From positions 311,501 through 375,500 of the forward strand of contig NC_019680.1 in NCBI RefSeq assembly GCF_000316685.1: DNA of 64,000 bases, read 5' to 3'. This document shows, piece by piece, positions 1 to 9,671 of this stretch (its first letter is position 1; every line of letters starts with the position of its first letter). This DNA is from Synechococcus sp. PCC 6312 (GTDB lineage: Bacteria; Cyanobacteriota; Cyanobacteriia; Thermosynechococcales; Thermosynechococcaceae). The notes beneath the pieces are model-generated. The model made no database searches, was not told the origin of the DNA, and saw only the letters and a program-made list of their open reading frames with translations. The position numbers and the translations under genes are program-made.

Positions 1-2521
1 CTGTTCCCAAAACCGTTAAAGGTGGCTGTGGGTAAATGAGAAAACCTTGGGTATTGTAATATTCCACATTATTCAAGTTTTTAATATTCAAGGTGAGTTG
101 CCAGTTGTCTCGCCGATAGAATGTTGACAGATCAACTCGGAAATAACTAGGCAATGTAATATCACAGTCAAAACACACAGCCCGATCACCCACATAGTAA
201 AGTCCTAAACCAAATCCCAACCCTTTGATTGGGCCATCCTGAATCTCATAAGTACTAAAAAAGCCAAACTGATTGTAGGGAACACCGGATAACCGAGAAC
301 CAATCGGAATCGTCGTATCTTGACTGACAAAGGCATCGGTATAGGCATAGGAAAGAATCAGATTCCAACCGGGTAAAGGCCGGCCGGTGATGTCGAACTC
401 TATCCCTTGACTCTTCTGTTCACCTGTGGGAATGCTAAAGTCTGGGTTGTTGGGATCCGTCACCAAGACATTTTGCTTGCTAATGTCATAAAATGCCAAG
501 GTTGCAGCTAGCTGGTTGGGAATAATCTCTCCTTTAACCCCAACCTCAAACTGCTGGCCATATTCAGGATCGAAAGGTTGACCGGATTGACTAACACTAA
601 AGATTGCCGGATTGTAGGATGTCGAATAACTAAAATACAATGAAACGGGATCAACGGGCTGATAGACAATCCCGACCCGCGGGGTAAAGGCAGAAACATT
701 GGAGTCATTGTAGGTCAAATCATTGGCGAGATCTCGATAAAATGTGTTAGAAATATCAAACCGTCCTCCAACCAGCAACTTAAGATTGTCCAAGAGAGTC
801 ATCTGATCTTGAAAATAAAGACCGACATTATTAACGCCATATAGCTCATTGAGGTCAAAGATCAGTCCGCCGCGTTCCCGGTTATAAACTGGATTAAAAA
901 GATTGATCGAAGTCGCTTGAACATTAGCCAAATCATATTGATAGCTTTGGCGGAAAATATCGAGTCCAAATAGTAATTGATGAGAGATTGGGCCAGTCTT
1001 TAAGTTCCCAATCGCTTGAGATTGGAGTGTATAGTTTTGAGATAGCTCATTACGAGTTGTCCCGAATCTAGTGACAGTTTCTCCGTTGATCAATCTACGT
1101 GGTTGAGTAAAGTCAGAGTCAATACCTGAAAGCAGCGTGCTCAGACCAAATTTCAGCTTCCAGTCATCATAGATTTGGCTTTCAACCGCAACGTTAAACC
1201 CACCACTATTAATTGTGGCATTATCTCCTGGCTCACCCAAAAAACGACTAATTGGCACTTGAAAGTATTCTGGTTCAGGCAAAAAGCCACGATTAAAGGT
1301 GTAGTTATTGTTCAAATAAAAAGATTGAAAATTGAGAGTTGTTTGCTCATTGATTTTGGTTGTAAAAGCCGGAGCTAAGAAGTAACGTTGTGAGCCAACA
1401 TAGTCAACATAGCTGTCAGCACGCTCAAAGGCGGCATTCAGTCGGTACGCACTATTACCATTAGGATCGAGGGGGCCAGAAACATCTAAGGTGGGGCGAA
1501 CCAATCCATAACTGCCCACAACCAATGAAGGCGAGTAATAAGGTTGAAATAGGGGCGGTTTGCTGATGATGTTCACAATTCCCCCCGGTTCGTTTAAGCC
1601 AAAGAGAGCCGAAGCTGGGCCTTTCAGGAAGTCAATCCGTTCAATATTGGCAACATCAATCGGGGAAAGAAAGCCAAAATCCCGAAAGCCATCGCGATAG
1701 GCAGTAGAAGGAAAGCCACGCACATAAAACTCACCCGTGGGCAAGCCCCCATATCCCTCGGCTGACTGTACCCCGGGGACGTTATCGGCGGTTTCCTGTA
1801 CCCGAATAATGGCGCGGTCTTCAATGACTTGGCGGGGAATTACCTGTACAGAAAAAGGCACATCTCGAATTGGGGTATCTGTACCTGTGGCGGTGGAGGT
1901 ATTGGGAACTAAAAATCCTTGGCTTCCCTCGGCTGTGACGACAATTTCAATCCCATCTTGAGCAATATCTGGGGCTGGGGTCGGGCGGACTTGTTCGGTT
2001 TGGGGGGTGGGAATAGGAGTTGCCGTTAAACCAATGACAGCTACTAATTGCCCTTCCGCTTGCTGGAATTGAACCGTGGGTGTGCCGCTCTTGCCAATCA
2101 CAATGACTTGGACGGTGTTATCGGGGCCGGGTTTGACTTGCACAGAGGCAATGGTGGCGGTTGGGTCAGCTTGTTGAAACTTAGTCTGATTAGGCAGATT
2201 TAATTGAGCATTTTGCAACGTCGCGGTGAGAGTGGTTCCCTGTTGCTCTGTAATGACTTGAAAATCCGCCCCTCCAGGCAGGGTAAAGAGAATTTGAATC
2301 CCAGTTTCTGTGGGCTGAACTTCAACCCCTGTGATTTCTCCAACCGGGGCCTGGGCCAGTTGATTGGACGGAATAATCGGAGTTTGGGCTTGCCACTGCT
2401 CATGGGCCTGGAGCCATTCTTGTAGCGTTTTTGCTGGCTTGCTTTCATCGGCAACTGCTGCATCAATGGGCAATGCAATCGCTGCCAATAAAAAAATAGG
2501 AAATTTTTGCAATAGTTTCAT
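1..2521 (-). CDS. TonB-dependent siderophore receptor with N-terminal AMIN domain (receptor 1, 3' end cut by window)
   Basis: Outer-membrane receptor expected to import ferric siderophores with energy from TonB-ExbB-ExbD. The frame is open from the ATG at 2521 (GAGGAG 10 bases upstream) to the window edge, about 840 residues. Compared with the neighbouring receptor, only a handful of C-terminal codons are missing. Order: signal peptide (MKLLQKFPIFLLAAIALPI), an AMIN domain at about residues 50-160, a Pro/Thr linker, a TonB-box-like EIVVTA, the plug domain (DTPIRDVPFSVQVIP; VPGVQ) and a 22-strand-type barrel. The N-terminal 200 residues are nearly the same as in receptor 2, while the plug and barrel differ strongly. 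It is the last visible gene of the exbB-exbD-receptor-receptor operon, 53 bases after receptor 2. The substrate cannot be told from sequence. Confidence 0.9.
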   Translation of the reverse strand, partial: MKLLQKFPIFLLAAIALPIDAAVADESKPAKTLQEWLQAHEQWQAQTPIIPSNQLAQAPVGEITGVEVQPTETGIQILFTLPGGADFQVITEQQGTTLTATLQNAQLNLPNQTKFQQADPTATIASVQVKPGPDNTVQVIVIGKSGTPTVQFQQAEGQLVAVIGLTATPIPTPQTEQVRPTPAPDIAQDGIEIVVTAEGSQGFLVPNTSTATGTDTPIRDVPFSVQVIPRQVIEDRAIIRVQETADNVPGVQSAEGYGGLPTGEFYVRGFPSTAYRDGFRDFGFLSPIDVANIERIDFLKGPASALFGLNEPGGIVNIISKPPLFQPYYSPSLVVGSYGLVRPTLDVSGPLDPNGNSAYRLNAAFERADSYVDYVGSQRYFLAPAFTTKINEQTTLNFQSFYLNNNYTFNRGFLPEPEYFQVPISRFLGEPGDNATINSGGFNVAVESQIYDDWKLKFGLSTLLSGIDSDFTQPRRLINGETVTRFGTTRNELSQNYTLQSQAIGNLKTGPISHQLLFGLDIFRQSYQYDLANVQATSINLFNPVYNRERGGLIFDLNELYGVNNVGLYFQDQMTLLDNLKLLVGGRFDISNTFYRDLANDLTYNDSNVSAFTPRVGIVYQPVDPVSLYFSYSTSYNPAIFSVSQSGQPFDPEYGQQFEVGVKGEIIPNQLAATLAFYDISKQNVLVTDPNNPDFSIPTGEQKSQGIEFDITGRPLPGWNLILSYAYTDAFVSQDTTIPIGSRLSGVPYNQFGFFSTYEIQDGPIKGLGFGLGLYYVGDRAVCFDCDITLPSYFRVDLSTFYRRDNWQLTLNIKNLNNVEYYNTQGFLIYPQPPLTVLGT

Positions 2522-2574
2522 CGAATAACTCCTCACACATTAACCAAGGTCAGGTCAAATTATTGATAAGCTGC

Positions 2575-5142
2575 TTAAAACTCAATCCCAAATGTCCCAC
2601 TGACGGCAAACGGCCGGCCTGGGTCAATACCTAAACGACTACCGAAAGTTGCAGCAGTAAAATAGTTAATATCGAATAAATTTTCAATATTCAACTGCAT
2701 CCGCCAGTTGTCCCGCCGATAATACAAGGCAGCATCAGTACGGAAATAGCTGGGGAGAATGAAGGTATTCTCTAGATCGCCATACCTGCTATCCACATAG
2801 AAAAGACCCAGGCCAAAGCCCAAGCCTTTCGCCATCCCTTCCTGAATCTCATAGGTTGACCACAGAGTAAATTGATTTGGTGGGACGTTGGCCAGTTGGT
2901 TGCCGACAATATCGGTGTTGTCCTGACTGACAAACGCATCTACATAGGCATAACCAGCAGTTAGGTTCCAACCGGGTAAAACCTCACCACCTATGTTAAT
3001 TTCAAAGCCACGGCTGGCCACTTCTCCCGTTTGCAGCGTAAATATGGGATTGGCAGGATCAGGGGTTTGGACATTTTGTTTGCGAATATCGTAGAGGGCT
3101 AGGGTTAAGCTCAACCGCTCTAAAATATCCGTCTTGACACCCACTTCAAACTGCCGGCCTGTTTCCGGATCAAAACCTGAACCATCGGCATTTAAACTCG
3201 CCCCAAAGGAGGGGTCGAAAGACGTTGTGTAAGAGGCATAGAGAGAGACGGGTTCAATCGGTTGATAGACAATGCCAAACCTAGGGGTCAAAGCACCATC
3301 CCTTTGGGTAAATTCTTCCCGTGGCGCACCCAAATCTCGAGTTGTCCGAAACTGATCTACATAGTCATAGCGCACCCCGGCTAATAGCTTCAGGTTAGAC
3401 AGTAATTCAATCTGATCTTGAACATAAATGCCAATAGTATTGACCGTATCATCTCGGAAAAATATCGGAGCAACTGAGTAGGGAAGGTTGGCATAGATTG
3501 GATTGAAGATATTAATCGAAGGATAATCGCCAAATTGAAACTGTGGGGTTTCAGCCTCGTGACGGTATTCGGTTCCAAATAAAAGCTGATGTTTGACAAA
3601 GCCTGTGTTGAACTTGCCTACCACTTCGGCATTGGTAAAGAAGCGGCTGTAAGTCCCACCTGCCAAGTATTCAATACGATTCAATTTACCTGTTGCTTCA
3701 TCCAAAAAATCGGGCAGAGGTGAATAGCGTTGGGGTTGATACTGGATATATTGCAGGTTATGGCGGAATGACACATTGTCATTGAAACGATGATTCAGAC
3801 CATAACCCAATAGAAACTGACTCTGCGTGAACTCATTAAACGGTTCTCCCAGAAAACGATTCCGGGGCAGATCAGCCGGACGATTACCAATGGCCACAAT
3901 CCCTCGATCAACGGTCTCTCGCGTGCTGGAAAACTGACCATAGAAATTCATTGCTGTATCTGGGGTAATGTCCCAACTCAGAATCGGGGAGATCAGCAAT
4001 TGCTCGCCGCTCACGAAATCCCGAAAGCTGCCATAGTTGTCATAGGCAATATTGAGGCGATATTTGACGGTTTTGGCATCATTCAGGGGGCCGGAAAGAT
4101 CGATGGCCGTCTGATAGGTATTAAAATTACCCACTGTAAATGAAGCTGCATACCGGGGATCCGATAAGGGTAATTTGGGAACTAAATTAATAATCCCCCC
4201 TGGCTGTCCTTGACCATAAAGCACAGAAGCTGGGCCTTGCAGAACTTCAACCCGCTCAATATCGGCCAGGTTCAAGGGGCCTAATGAAATGTTAGGAATT
4301 CGATCACGAAAAATACTAGAATCGACATTAAAACCACGAATCAGAAAGCCGGGGCCAAAGACGCTTGCCCCCCTCCCACCGGCGGGAACAACCCCTGGTA
4401 CAGTTTGCAATGCGCCTCCAAGTTCTGTAACATTCCGGTCTTGAATAACTTGTTGGGGAACAACTTGAATTGAAAAGGGTACATCTCGAATTGGCGTATC
4501 GGTGCCAGTGGCAGAGGATGAGTCGGGGACAAAATAACCCTGTGCTCCATCTGCCGTGACAACAATTTCAATCCCATCTTGAGCAATATCTGGGGTCGGA
4601 GTCGGGCGGACTTGTTCGGTTTGGGGACTAGGAATTGGGGATGCGGTTAAACCAATGACAGCGACGAGTTGCCCTTCGGCTTGCTGGAACTGCACCGTGG
4701 GTGTGCCGCTTTTACCAATCACAATCACTTGGACGGTGTTATCGGGGCCGGGTTTGACTTGCACAGAGGTAATGGTGGCGGTTGGGTCAGCTTGTTGAAA
4801 TTCAGTCTGATTAGGTAGGCTTAATTGGGCACTTTGAATGATGGCGGTGAGGGTTGTGCCCTGTTGCTCGGTCGTAACTCGGAAATCGGCTCCCCCAGGC
4901 AAGGTAAAGAGAATCTGAATTCCGGTTTCCGTGGGCTGAACTTCAACCCCTGTAATTTCTCCCACCGGGGCCTGGGCCAGTTGATTGGGCGGAATAATCG
5001 GAGTTTGGGCTTGCCACTGCTCATGGGCCTGGAGCCATTCTTGGACGGTTTGGGCGGGCTTGTTTTCACTGGCTGAGGCTGATTCCAAGGGAATTGCAAG
5101 AGAGGCCAATAAAAAAATAGGAAATTTTCGCATTAATTTCAT
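2575..5142 (-). CDS. TonB-dependent siderophore receptor with N-terminal AMIN domain (receptor 2)
   Basis: A complete 855-residue outer-membrane receptor. The ATG at 5142 is preferred over an upstream non-consensus start at 5169 because GAGGAG sits just before it and the signal peptide then begins MKLMRKFPIFLLASLAIPL. An AMIN domain (about 50-160), a linker rich in Pro and Thr, EIVVTADGAQGYF around the TonB box, a plug with VPFSIQVVPQQV and a barrel ending in the usual aromatic residue (GTFGIEF) follow. AMIN domains fused to such receptors are a known cyanobacterial arrangement; their role here is not established. Spacing of 60 bases from exbD and 53 bases to receptor 1 indicates one operon, probably iron-regulated. 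Confidence 0.93.
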   Translation of the reverse strand: MKLMRKFPIFLLASLAIPLESASASENKPAQTVQEWLQAHEQWQAQTPIIPPNQLAQAPVGEITGVEVQPTETGIQILFTLPGGADFRVTTEQQGTTLTAIIQSAQLSLPNQTEFQQADPTATITSVQVKPGPDNTVQVIVIGKSGTPTVQFQQAEGQLVAVIGLTASPIPSPQTEQVRPTPTPDIAQDGIEIVVTADGAQGYFVPDSSSATGTDTPIRDVPFSIQVVPQQVIQDRNVTELGGALQTVPGVVPAGGRGASVFGPGFLIRGFNVDSSIFRDRIPNISLGPLNLADIERVEVLQGPASVLYGQGQPGGIINLVPKLPLSDPRYAASFTVGNFNTYQTAIDLSGPLNDAKTVKYRLNIAYDNYGSFRDFVSGEQLLISPILSWDITPDTAMNFYGQFSSTRETVDRGIVAIGNRPADLPRNRFLGEPFNEFTQSQFLLGYGLNHRFNDNVSFRHNLQYIQYQPQRYSPLPDFLDEATGKLNRIEYLAGGTYSRFFTNAEVVGKFNTGFVKHQLLFGTEYRHEAETPQFQFGDYPSINIFNPIYANLPYSVAPIFFRDDTVNTIGIYVQDQIELLSNLKLLAGVRYDYVDQFRTTRDLGAPREEFTQRDGALTPRFGIVYQPIEPVSLYASYTTSFDPSFGASLNADGSGFDPETGRQFEVGVKTDILERLSLTLALYDIRKQNVQTPDPANPIFTLQTGEVASRGFEINIGGEVLPGWNLTAGYAYVDAFVSQDNTDIVGNQLANVPPNQFTLWSTYEIQEGMAKGLGFGLGLFYVDSRYGDLENTFILPSYFRTDAALYYRRDNWRMQLNIENLFDINYFTAATFGSRLGIDPGRPFAVSGTFGIEF

Positions 5143-5202
5143 AAAAAAACTCCTCACACACCTAAACAATAAGAATTAGATGAAAGTCCAGCTAGAACTT
5201 AA

Positions 5203-5613
5203 TTAGTTTTTGCCAGGCTTACGGGTCGAGATCGCTAACTGGGCATTCTTGATTTGCCGCAACTCATCCATGACTGCAATCACGGTGCCATGTTCAACTT
5301 CAGTGTCTGCCCGAACAATAATCAGTTGATTAGCCGCTGCTGCTTGTAAGCCAACAATCCGAGCTTGGACTTGGGCAATTTCTACCGCATCCCCATCAAT
5401 GAAAATGTTGCGATCCCGATCAATGGTGACGGTAATTGGGTTTTGGGACTGGACTTGGGTTGTCTGGGCCTGGGGAAGCTTAATATCAATGCCATCAGTG
5501 CGACTCAAGAATAAGGAGGCAATAATGAAAAAAGCAAGCACCGAAAACACAACATCAATCATCGGGACAATATTAATTTCATCCCCTTCTTGCTCATCCT
5601 CCAACCTAAACAT
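5203..5613 (-). CDS. exbD: Biopolymer transport protein ExbD
   Basis: Inner-membrane proton-channel partner of ExbB that energises TonB; 136 residues, normal for the family. A short cytoplasmic N-terminus rich in acidic residues is followed by one membrane segment (about residues 18-36) that carries the conserved membrane Asp (residue 20, in PMIDVVFSVLAFF). The rest is the periplasmic domain (ITVTIDRDRNIFIDGD; IIVRADTEVEHGTV). The start overlaps the 3' end of exbB by 8 bases, so the two are probably translationally coupled. It lies between exbB and the two receptors, which places it in iron transport rather than Tol-type envelope work. Confidence 0.95.
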   Translation of the reverse strand: MFRLEDEQEGDEINIVPMIDVVFSVLAFFIIASLFLSRTDGIDIKLPQAQTTQVQSQNPITVTIDRDRNIFIDGDAVEIAQVQARIVGLQAAAANQLIIVRADTEVEHGTVIAVMDELRQIKNAQLAISTRKPGKN

Positions 5614-6265
5614 GGTGTAGTTCTCCTGGGGTCAGGCTTTCACTGTAGAGAACTTCCAACTGTCCCAAGGATTCTTGAATAAAGGCCAGTTGGCGGCGAT
5701 AGAAACTCCGAAATAGGTTGGCAAACAGCAAGGCAACAATGGCCACCACCAGGCCCATGACGGTTGACACCAAGGCCTCACTCACCCCACCTGTTACTCC
5801 AGCTACTTGTGTGCCATCAAAATTCCCTAAAGATAAAGAACCAAACGCCCGCATCAGTCCCAACACTGTTCCCAGGAGTCCTAACAACGGTGAAACGGCG
5901 ATCACAGTGGTAAAGACCGTACTAAAGCGACGCAAAACGGGTAACTCGGCCTGGGCCGCAGACTCCAAAATCGTGTGCATTTGGCTGGGACTAAGGTGCT
6001 CATGGTTATAGCTGAAGCCGAGGGCCCGAGTAAAAATGCGACAGACGGGTAAATCACGATGGCTTGTTAGGGTTTTCATCACCTGGCCTGGGTTTTCTTG
6101 GTAGTCAATTAAGACACGCCGGATCACCTTGGGCTGAGTTGAATAAACCTTGAACCAGAAAATAAGTCGCTCCACAGACAGAGCCACCGTCAAGATTGAA
6201 AACACGAGTAAGGGATAGGCGACAATTCCCCCAGCCGCAAAGAAGTTAGTTGGTTCTGTGGCCAT
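5606..6265 (-). CDS. exbB: Biopolymer transport protein ExbB (MotA/TolQ/ExbB family)
   Basis: Proton-channel subunit of the TonB motor in the inner membrane; 219 residues. The first membrane segment lies near residues 12-33 (GGIVAYPLLVFSILTVALSV). Two more follow around 115-135 (VFTTVIAVSPLLGLLGTVLG, the conserved family signature) and 160-185 (ALVSTVMGLVVAIVALLFAN). AGGAAAA lies upstream of the ATG at 6265. It is the first gene of the minus-strand iron operon and is read away from tonB. Confidence 0.95.
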   Translation of the reverse strand: MATEPTNFFAAGGIVAYPLLVFSILTVALSVERLIFWFKVYSTQPKVIRRVLIDYQENPGQVMKTLTSHRDLPVCRIFTRALGFSYNHEHLSPSQMHTILESAAQAELPVLRRFSTVFTTVIAVSPLLGLLGTVLGLMRAFGSLSLGNFDGTQVAGVTGGVSEALVSTVMGLVVAIVALLFANLFRSFYRRQLAFIQESLGQLEVLYSESLTPGELHHV

Positions 6266-6291
6266 AGAATCAAATTTTCCTGTGAAATGCT

Positions 6292-6321
6292 GAGAATTAA
6301 TCCTATTAATTAGTGAGAATA
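6292..6321. promoter_or_regulatory. AT-rich inverted repeat between exbB and tonB, candidate Fur-type operator
   Basis: In the 258-base spacer between the divergent exbB and tonB genes, AATTAAT-CCT-ATTAATT (6296-6312) is a perfect 7-base inverted repeat. It is flanked by two direct copies of TGAGAAT (6292-6298, 6315-6321). It ends about 27 bases from the exbB start. The position and AT-rich dyad fit an iron-responsive operator, but it does not closely match the classic Fur consensus, so the assignment is inference. Nothing else is evident in the spacer. Confidence 0.4.
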
Positions 6322-6523
6322 GATGTCAAGTATGTTGTTAAGTTTTATTTCTTTTTTGCATACACATTTCATGGTCTATGTTCTGACCCCCTCTCTTAGA
6401 AGGAGTTATAGAGACTTATGCTCCAAGAGTTATCACATGGCTTGAATTAAATCTGAGACTAATTTTTAAAAATAAGTATGTTAGCCTAATATTTCAATAG
6501 AATACTGTTGTTGACTTTGCACC

Positions 6524-7324
6524 ATGAATGATTTTCTGCTTTTGCTTGAGAGTCGCCACCGACAAGGGTTTTGGGCAGCCTGTGTAGCGGCATCAGTCCT
6601 GCTGCATGTGTCAATTTTGGCCAATGTCGGGGCCTGGTGGCGGGTTTTACCTCAAGCAGAATCCCCAATTGCCGAGGTGATCATTTTGCCAGAGCCAGAA
6701 CCAACACCCCCAACACCGGAAACCCAACCCCCGCCAGAGTTGTCGCGGACTGAACTGCCCAGGCCCCGAACAGAGCCACCCAGTCCCACAACGGCGTTAC
6801 CCCGGCCTCAGCCTGCACCTGTTCAACCTGTTCGACAACAATCTCCTCCACAGCCCGCTGCGACCCCAGCCCCACCTAGTCGTAAGGCTCCATCTACCCT
6901 TGTAGAAAATGTAGCTACCAGATCAGAAGTCTCTGCACCGGTCTCAGCTTCCTCTGAAACTTCGAGTGTGTCGGTCTCTGCCCCGGTTGCTCCTCCTCCC
7001 AATCCACCGGCCCCACAAGCTGTAGCTCCACTGCCTCCACCCGCCCCTAAACCAGTTGCCTCCCCCTCTGGCCGAGTTGCTTGTCAAAGTTGCCCCAGGC
7101 CCGCCTATCCTTCTTCTATGCGACAAAAAGGTGTTGAAGGTCGAGTGGGTTTAGTCGTGGATGTTAGTCCGAATGGCAGTGTCATCAGTGCAAGTATCAC
7201 TCAATCCAGTGGCTATCCCGAATTTGATTCAGCCGCATTAAGAGCCGTTCGAGGTTGGGGGTTTACTAGCAGTAGTCAGGGTAAGCAGGGATTGCCAGTA
7301 TCGGTGCGGTTTGAACTCCAGTAA
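6524..7324 (+). CDS. tonB: TonB energy-transducing protein
   Basis: Periplasm-spanning protein that carries ExbB/ExbD energy to outer-membrane receptors; 266 residues. The N-terminus has a membrane anchor (about residues 17-40, WAACVAASVLLHVSILANVG). Residues about 50-180 are a long Pro-rich spacer, and the C-terminal domain (about 185-266) has the TonB motifs YPSSMRQKGVEGRVGLVVDV and SSGYPEFDSAALRAVRGWGF. It is read divergently from exbB. Two Cys residues (VACQSCPRP) stand just before the C-terminal domain, which is unusual enough to mention. Confidence 0.93.
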   Translation: MNDFLLLLESRHRQGFWAACVAASVLLHVSILANVGAWWRVLPQAESPIAEVIILPEPEPTPPTPETQPPPELSRTELPRPRTEPPSPTTALPRPQPAPVQPVRQQSPPQPAATPAPPSRKAPSTLVENVATRSEVSAPVSASSETSSVSVSAPVAPPPNPPAPQAVAPLPPPAPKPVASPSGRVACQSCPRPAYPSSMRQKGVEGRVGLVVDVSPNGSVISASITQSSGYPEFDSAALRAVRGWGFTSSSQGKQGLPVSVRFELQ

Positions 7325-7539
7325 TTGAACCCAGTGGGGGGGATAGATGACATCTGAAGATGGCCGCTATGTTGATTATGTTGAGGTGGCCTGGCTAATC
7401 ACTGCTTTCGGGTTTAGATACCTCTTCTGCCTTGATTTATCATTACATTGTGATTATAGTTAGAAAAATCATCAATAAAATACCAGTTAAAACTGGTCAA
7501 ATTTGGTTAATTTCTTGAGTGTGCATGGAATGAAAAGTA

Positions 7540-9195
7540 ATGACAAAGCAGCAGGCCCTACCACTGGTTTCACTTTTTGGGATGGTTCCGTTCTTATTGG
7601 CTGGCCAGGCCTGGGCCGGGGAAACCCTTGATCCTGTGGCGATCTCTGGTCAGTCCCTCCAGCAGTCTCGGTCTGTTTTGCAATCTCAGTCAGAACCCCA
7701 GGCCCAAGTGACCTCTGTTTCCCAACTGTCTGATGTCCGCCCCACGGATTGGGCTTACCAAGCTCTGGCTTCCTTGGTTGAGAAATATGGCTGTATTGCG
7801 GGTTATCCAGACGGGACATTTCGGGGGAATCGGGCCGCAACTCGGTTTGAGATGGCCGCGGCCTTGAATGCCTGTTTGGATGTGGTGAGTGATCGATTTG
7901 CCACTAAAGAAGATTTAGCCACCGTCCAACGTCTTGCCCAAGAATTTGCGGCGGAATTGGCCACATTGCGCGGGCGGGTTGATAACCTGGAAGCTCGCAC
8001 CAGTGCCCTCGAAGCCACTCAATTTTCTACTACTACCAAATTAACGGTTGATGCGCTGGTGGCCTTTCAGGTAGGGGGAGCCAGTGGCTCCATTGTCAAT
8101 CCAGCCGATGGGATCACCCTTGGGGCAAGTCAATATAATCCTACTGTTATTAGTCGAGTTGATATTAACCTAATCACCAGCTTTACCGGCGAAGATTTAC
8201 TGATTACTACCCTGCAAACTGGAAACGGTGGGCTGGATAGCTTCTCTGCGGCGGGAATTGGCACAGGCGGGTTGATTAACTCGGGTGCGGTTGATTACGC
8301 GGGAGTTGGGCCGGCGGTCAATCTTTATCGCTTGGTCTATGAATTTCAGCCTGTGGAAGATTTGACTATTGCTGCTGGTGCCTTGTTCTTCCCCAGTGAC
8401 TACATTGATGGCAACAGCTATGCCAACGACTCATTCCAAGATTTCAGTTCTGGCTTCTTTATTAATAACCGTTTGACAGTGGTGTTTCCGGTTGACGGGC
8501 CAGGTGGCTCTGGGGCGGTGGTGCAATGGAATCCCAACCAGGGGCCCTTCACAGTCCGGGGCTTGTACGTTGCCGCCAGTGCTTTTAATGCCAATAAAAA
8601 TAATGGCCCCTTTCCGGGGATTCCTGGGGGCTTGTTTGGGGATCCTTACCAGGGTTCGGTGGAGTTGGAATACGCCGATACCTTTGGGGCAGAGGAGCAA
8701 AACAGTTATGCGGTGCGCTTGCAATATACCAATTCCAGCACCATTGATATTGCCCAAAATGCTGGGGGTTTGAACTTTGAGGTCAGCCTCGGACAATTTG
8801 GCTTCTTTGGGCGGTATGGCTATTCCGGCGCAACCCTGTATGGGATTGGCAGTACCGTGGATGGCCTGGGCGGCTTTGATTTGTCCTCAATCATTCCCGC
8901 TGGCACAACCCAGAACTTCACAGCCCAAACTTGGATGGCGGGCCTGGGCTACCGAGATTTGTGGATGGAAGGCTCTCTCTTGGCAGCGGCCGTTGGTCAA
9001 CCGTTTATTAATAATTTACCCAGTGCTCCAGGGGTCAATGATAGTACCCAGACTAACTATGAACTCTTCTATCGGATTCCCGTTAGCGACAATATCAGCT
9101 TAACTCCGGTATTTATGGCCGTCACCAATGCCAACAACATTGCCAACAATGCGCCTATTTTTCAGGGGCTAGTCCGAACAACCTTCTCCTTCTAG
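7540..9195 (+). CDS. SLH-domain outer-membrane porin (OprB-like, iron-uptake porin type)
   Basis: 551-residue cyanobacterial outer-membrane porin. A signal peptide (SLFGMVPFLLAGQAWA) is followed by an SLH domain at about residues 65-115 (DVRPTDWAYQALASLVEKYG; GYPDGTFRGNRAATRFEMAAA). This probably anchors the protein to peptidoglycan. A short coiled coil comes next (about 120-160, LATLRGRVDNLEARTSALEA), then a beta-barrel ending in Phe (TTFSF). Cyanobacterial porins of this type include members implicated in inorganic iron passage, and its place beside tonB supports that role here. It starts 215 bases after tonB and may have its own promoter. Confidence 0.9.
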   Translation: MTKQQALPLVSLFGMVPFLLAGQAWAGETLDPVAISGQSLQQSRSVLQSQSEPQAQVTSVSQLSDVRPTDWAYQALASLVEKYGCIAGYPDGTFRGNRAATRFEMAAALNACLDVVSDRFATKEDLATVQRLAQEFAAELATLRGRVDNLEARTSALEATQFSTTTKLTVDALVAFQVGGASGSIVNPADGITLGASQYNPTVISRVDINLITSFTGEDLLITTLQTGNGGLDSFSAAGIGTGGLINSGAVDYAGVGPAVNLYRLVYEFQPVEDLTIAAGALFFPSDYIDGNSYANDSFQDFSSGFFINNRLTVVFPVDGPGGSGAVVQWNPNQGPFTVRGLYVAASAFNANKNNGPFPGIPGGLFGDPYQGSVELEYADTFGAEEQNSYAVRLQYTNSSTIDIAQNAGGLNFEVSLGQFGFFGRYGYSGATLYGIGSTVDGLGGFDLSSIIPAGTTQNFTAQTWMAGLGYRDLWMEGSLLAAAVGQPFINNLPSAPGVNDSTQTNYELFYRIPVSDNISLTPVFMAVTNANNIANNAPIFQGLVRTTFSF

Positions 9196-9257
9196 ATAAC
9201 CGTATATCCCACCGATCCTGGCCCTCAGTTCCGTGATAAGCTCCCAATCAAGATGCG

Positions 9258-9671
9258 ATGAATGGTCATACCACCTTGAAAGAAATTATTCGGACTGATG
9301 CGGCTCCGGCCCCCGTTGGCCCCTATAACCAAGCGATTCGGGCCACAGGCTCATTGCTTTTTGTTGCTGGGCAGATCCCCTTAGATCCCAAGACAGGGGG
9401 CCTGGTTGGCGGAGAGGATGTGGCAGCCCAAACAAAACAAGTGATGGCGAACCTCGAAGCAATTTTGCTGGAAGCGGGCCTGGCCTGGGAGAATGTCGTC
9501 AAAACAACGGTTTTCCTTGCCGATCTAGCCGACTTTGTGGCGATGAACGATGTCTATGCCCAATATTTTGCTGAAGGCCATGCTCCGGCCCGGGCCTGTG
9601 TGGAAGTGGCACGGTTGCCTAAAGATGTGCGGGTTGAGATTGATTGCATTGCGGTTAGTCCCCAGGCCTGA
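9258..9671 (+). CDS. ridA: RidA family reactive intermediate/imine deaminase
   Basis: 137-residue cytosolic protein that hydrolyses reactive enamine/imine intermediates formed by PLP enzymes. The family signature is clear: [29 protein letters not shown] near the N-terminus and [20 protein letters not shown] near the C-terminus, including the substrate-binding Arg. Length is typical. It stands alone after the porin; the next gene on the same strand is far away. Confidence 0.93.
   Translation: MNGHTTLKEIIRTDAAPAPVGPYNQAIRATGSLLFVAGQIPLDPKTGGLVGGEDVAAQTKQVMANLEAILLEAGLAWENVVKTTVFLADLADFVAMNDVYAQYFAEGHAPARACVEVARLPKDVRVEIDCIAVSPQA

Noticed and set aside
2200-2478. Repeated out-of-frame small ORFs in both receptors (also at 4821-5099)
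   Set aside because: They are frame shadows of the AMIN/signal region; they recur only because the two receptor genes are duplicates there.
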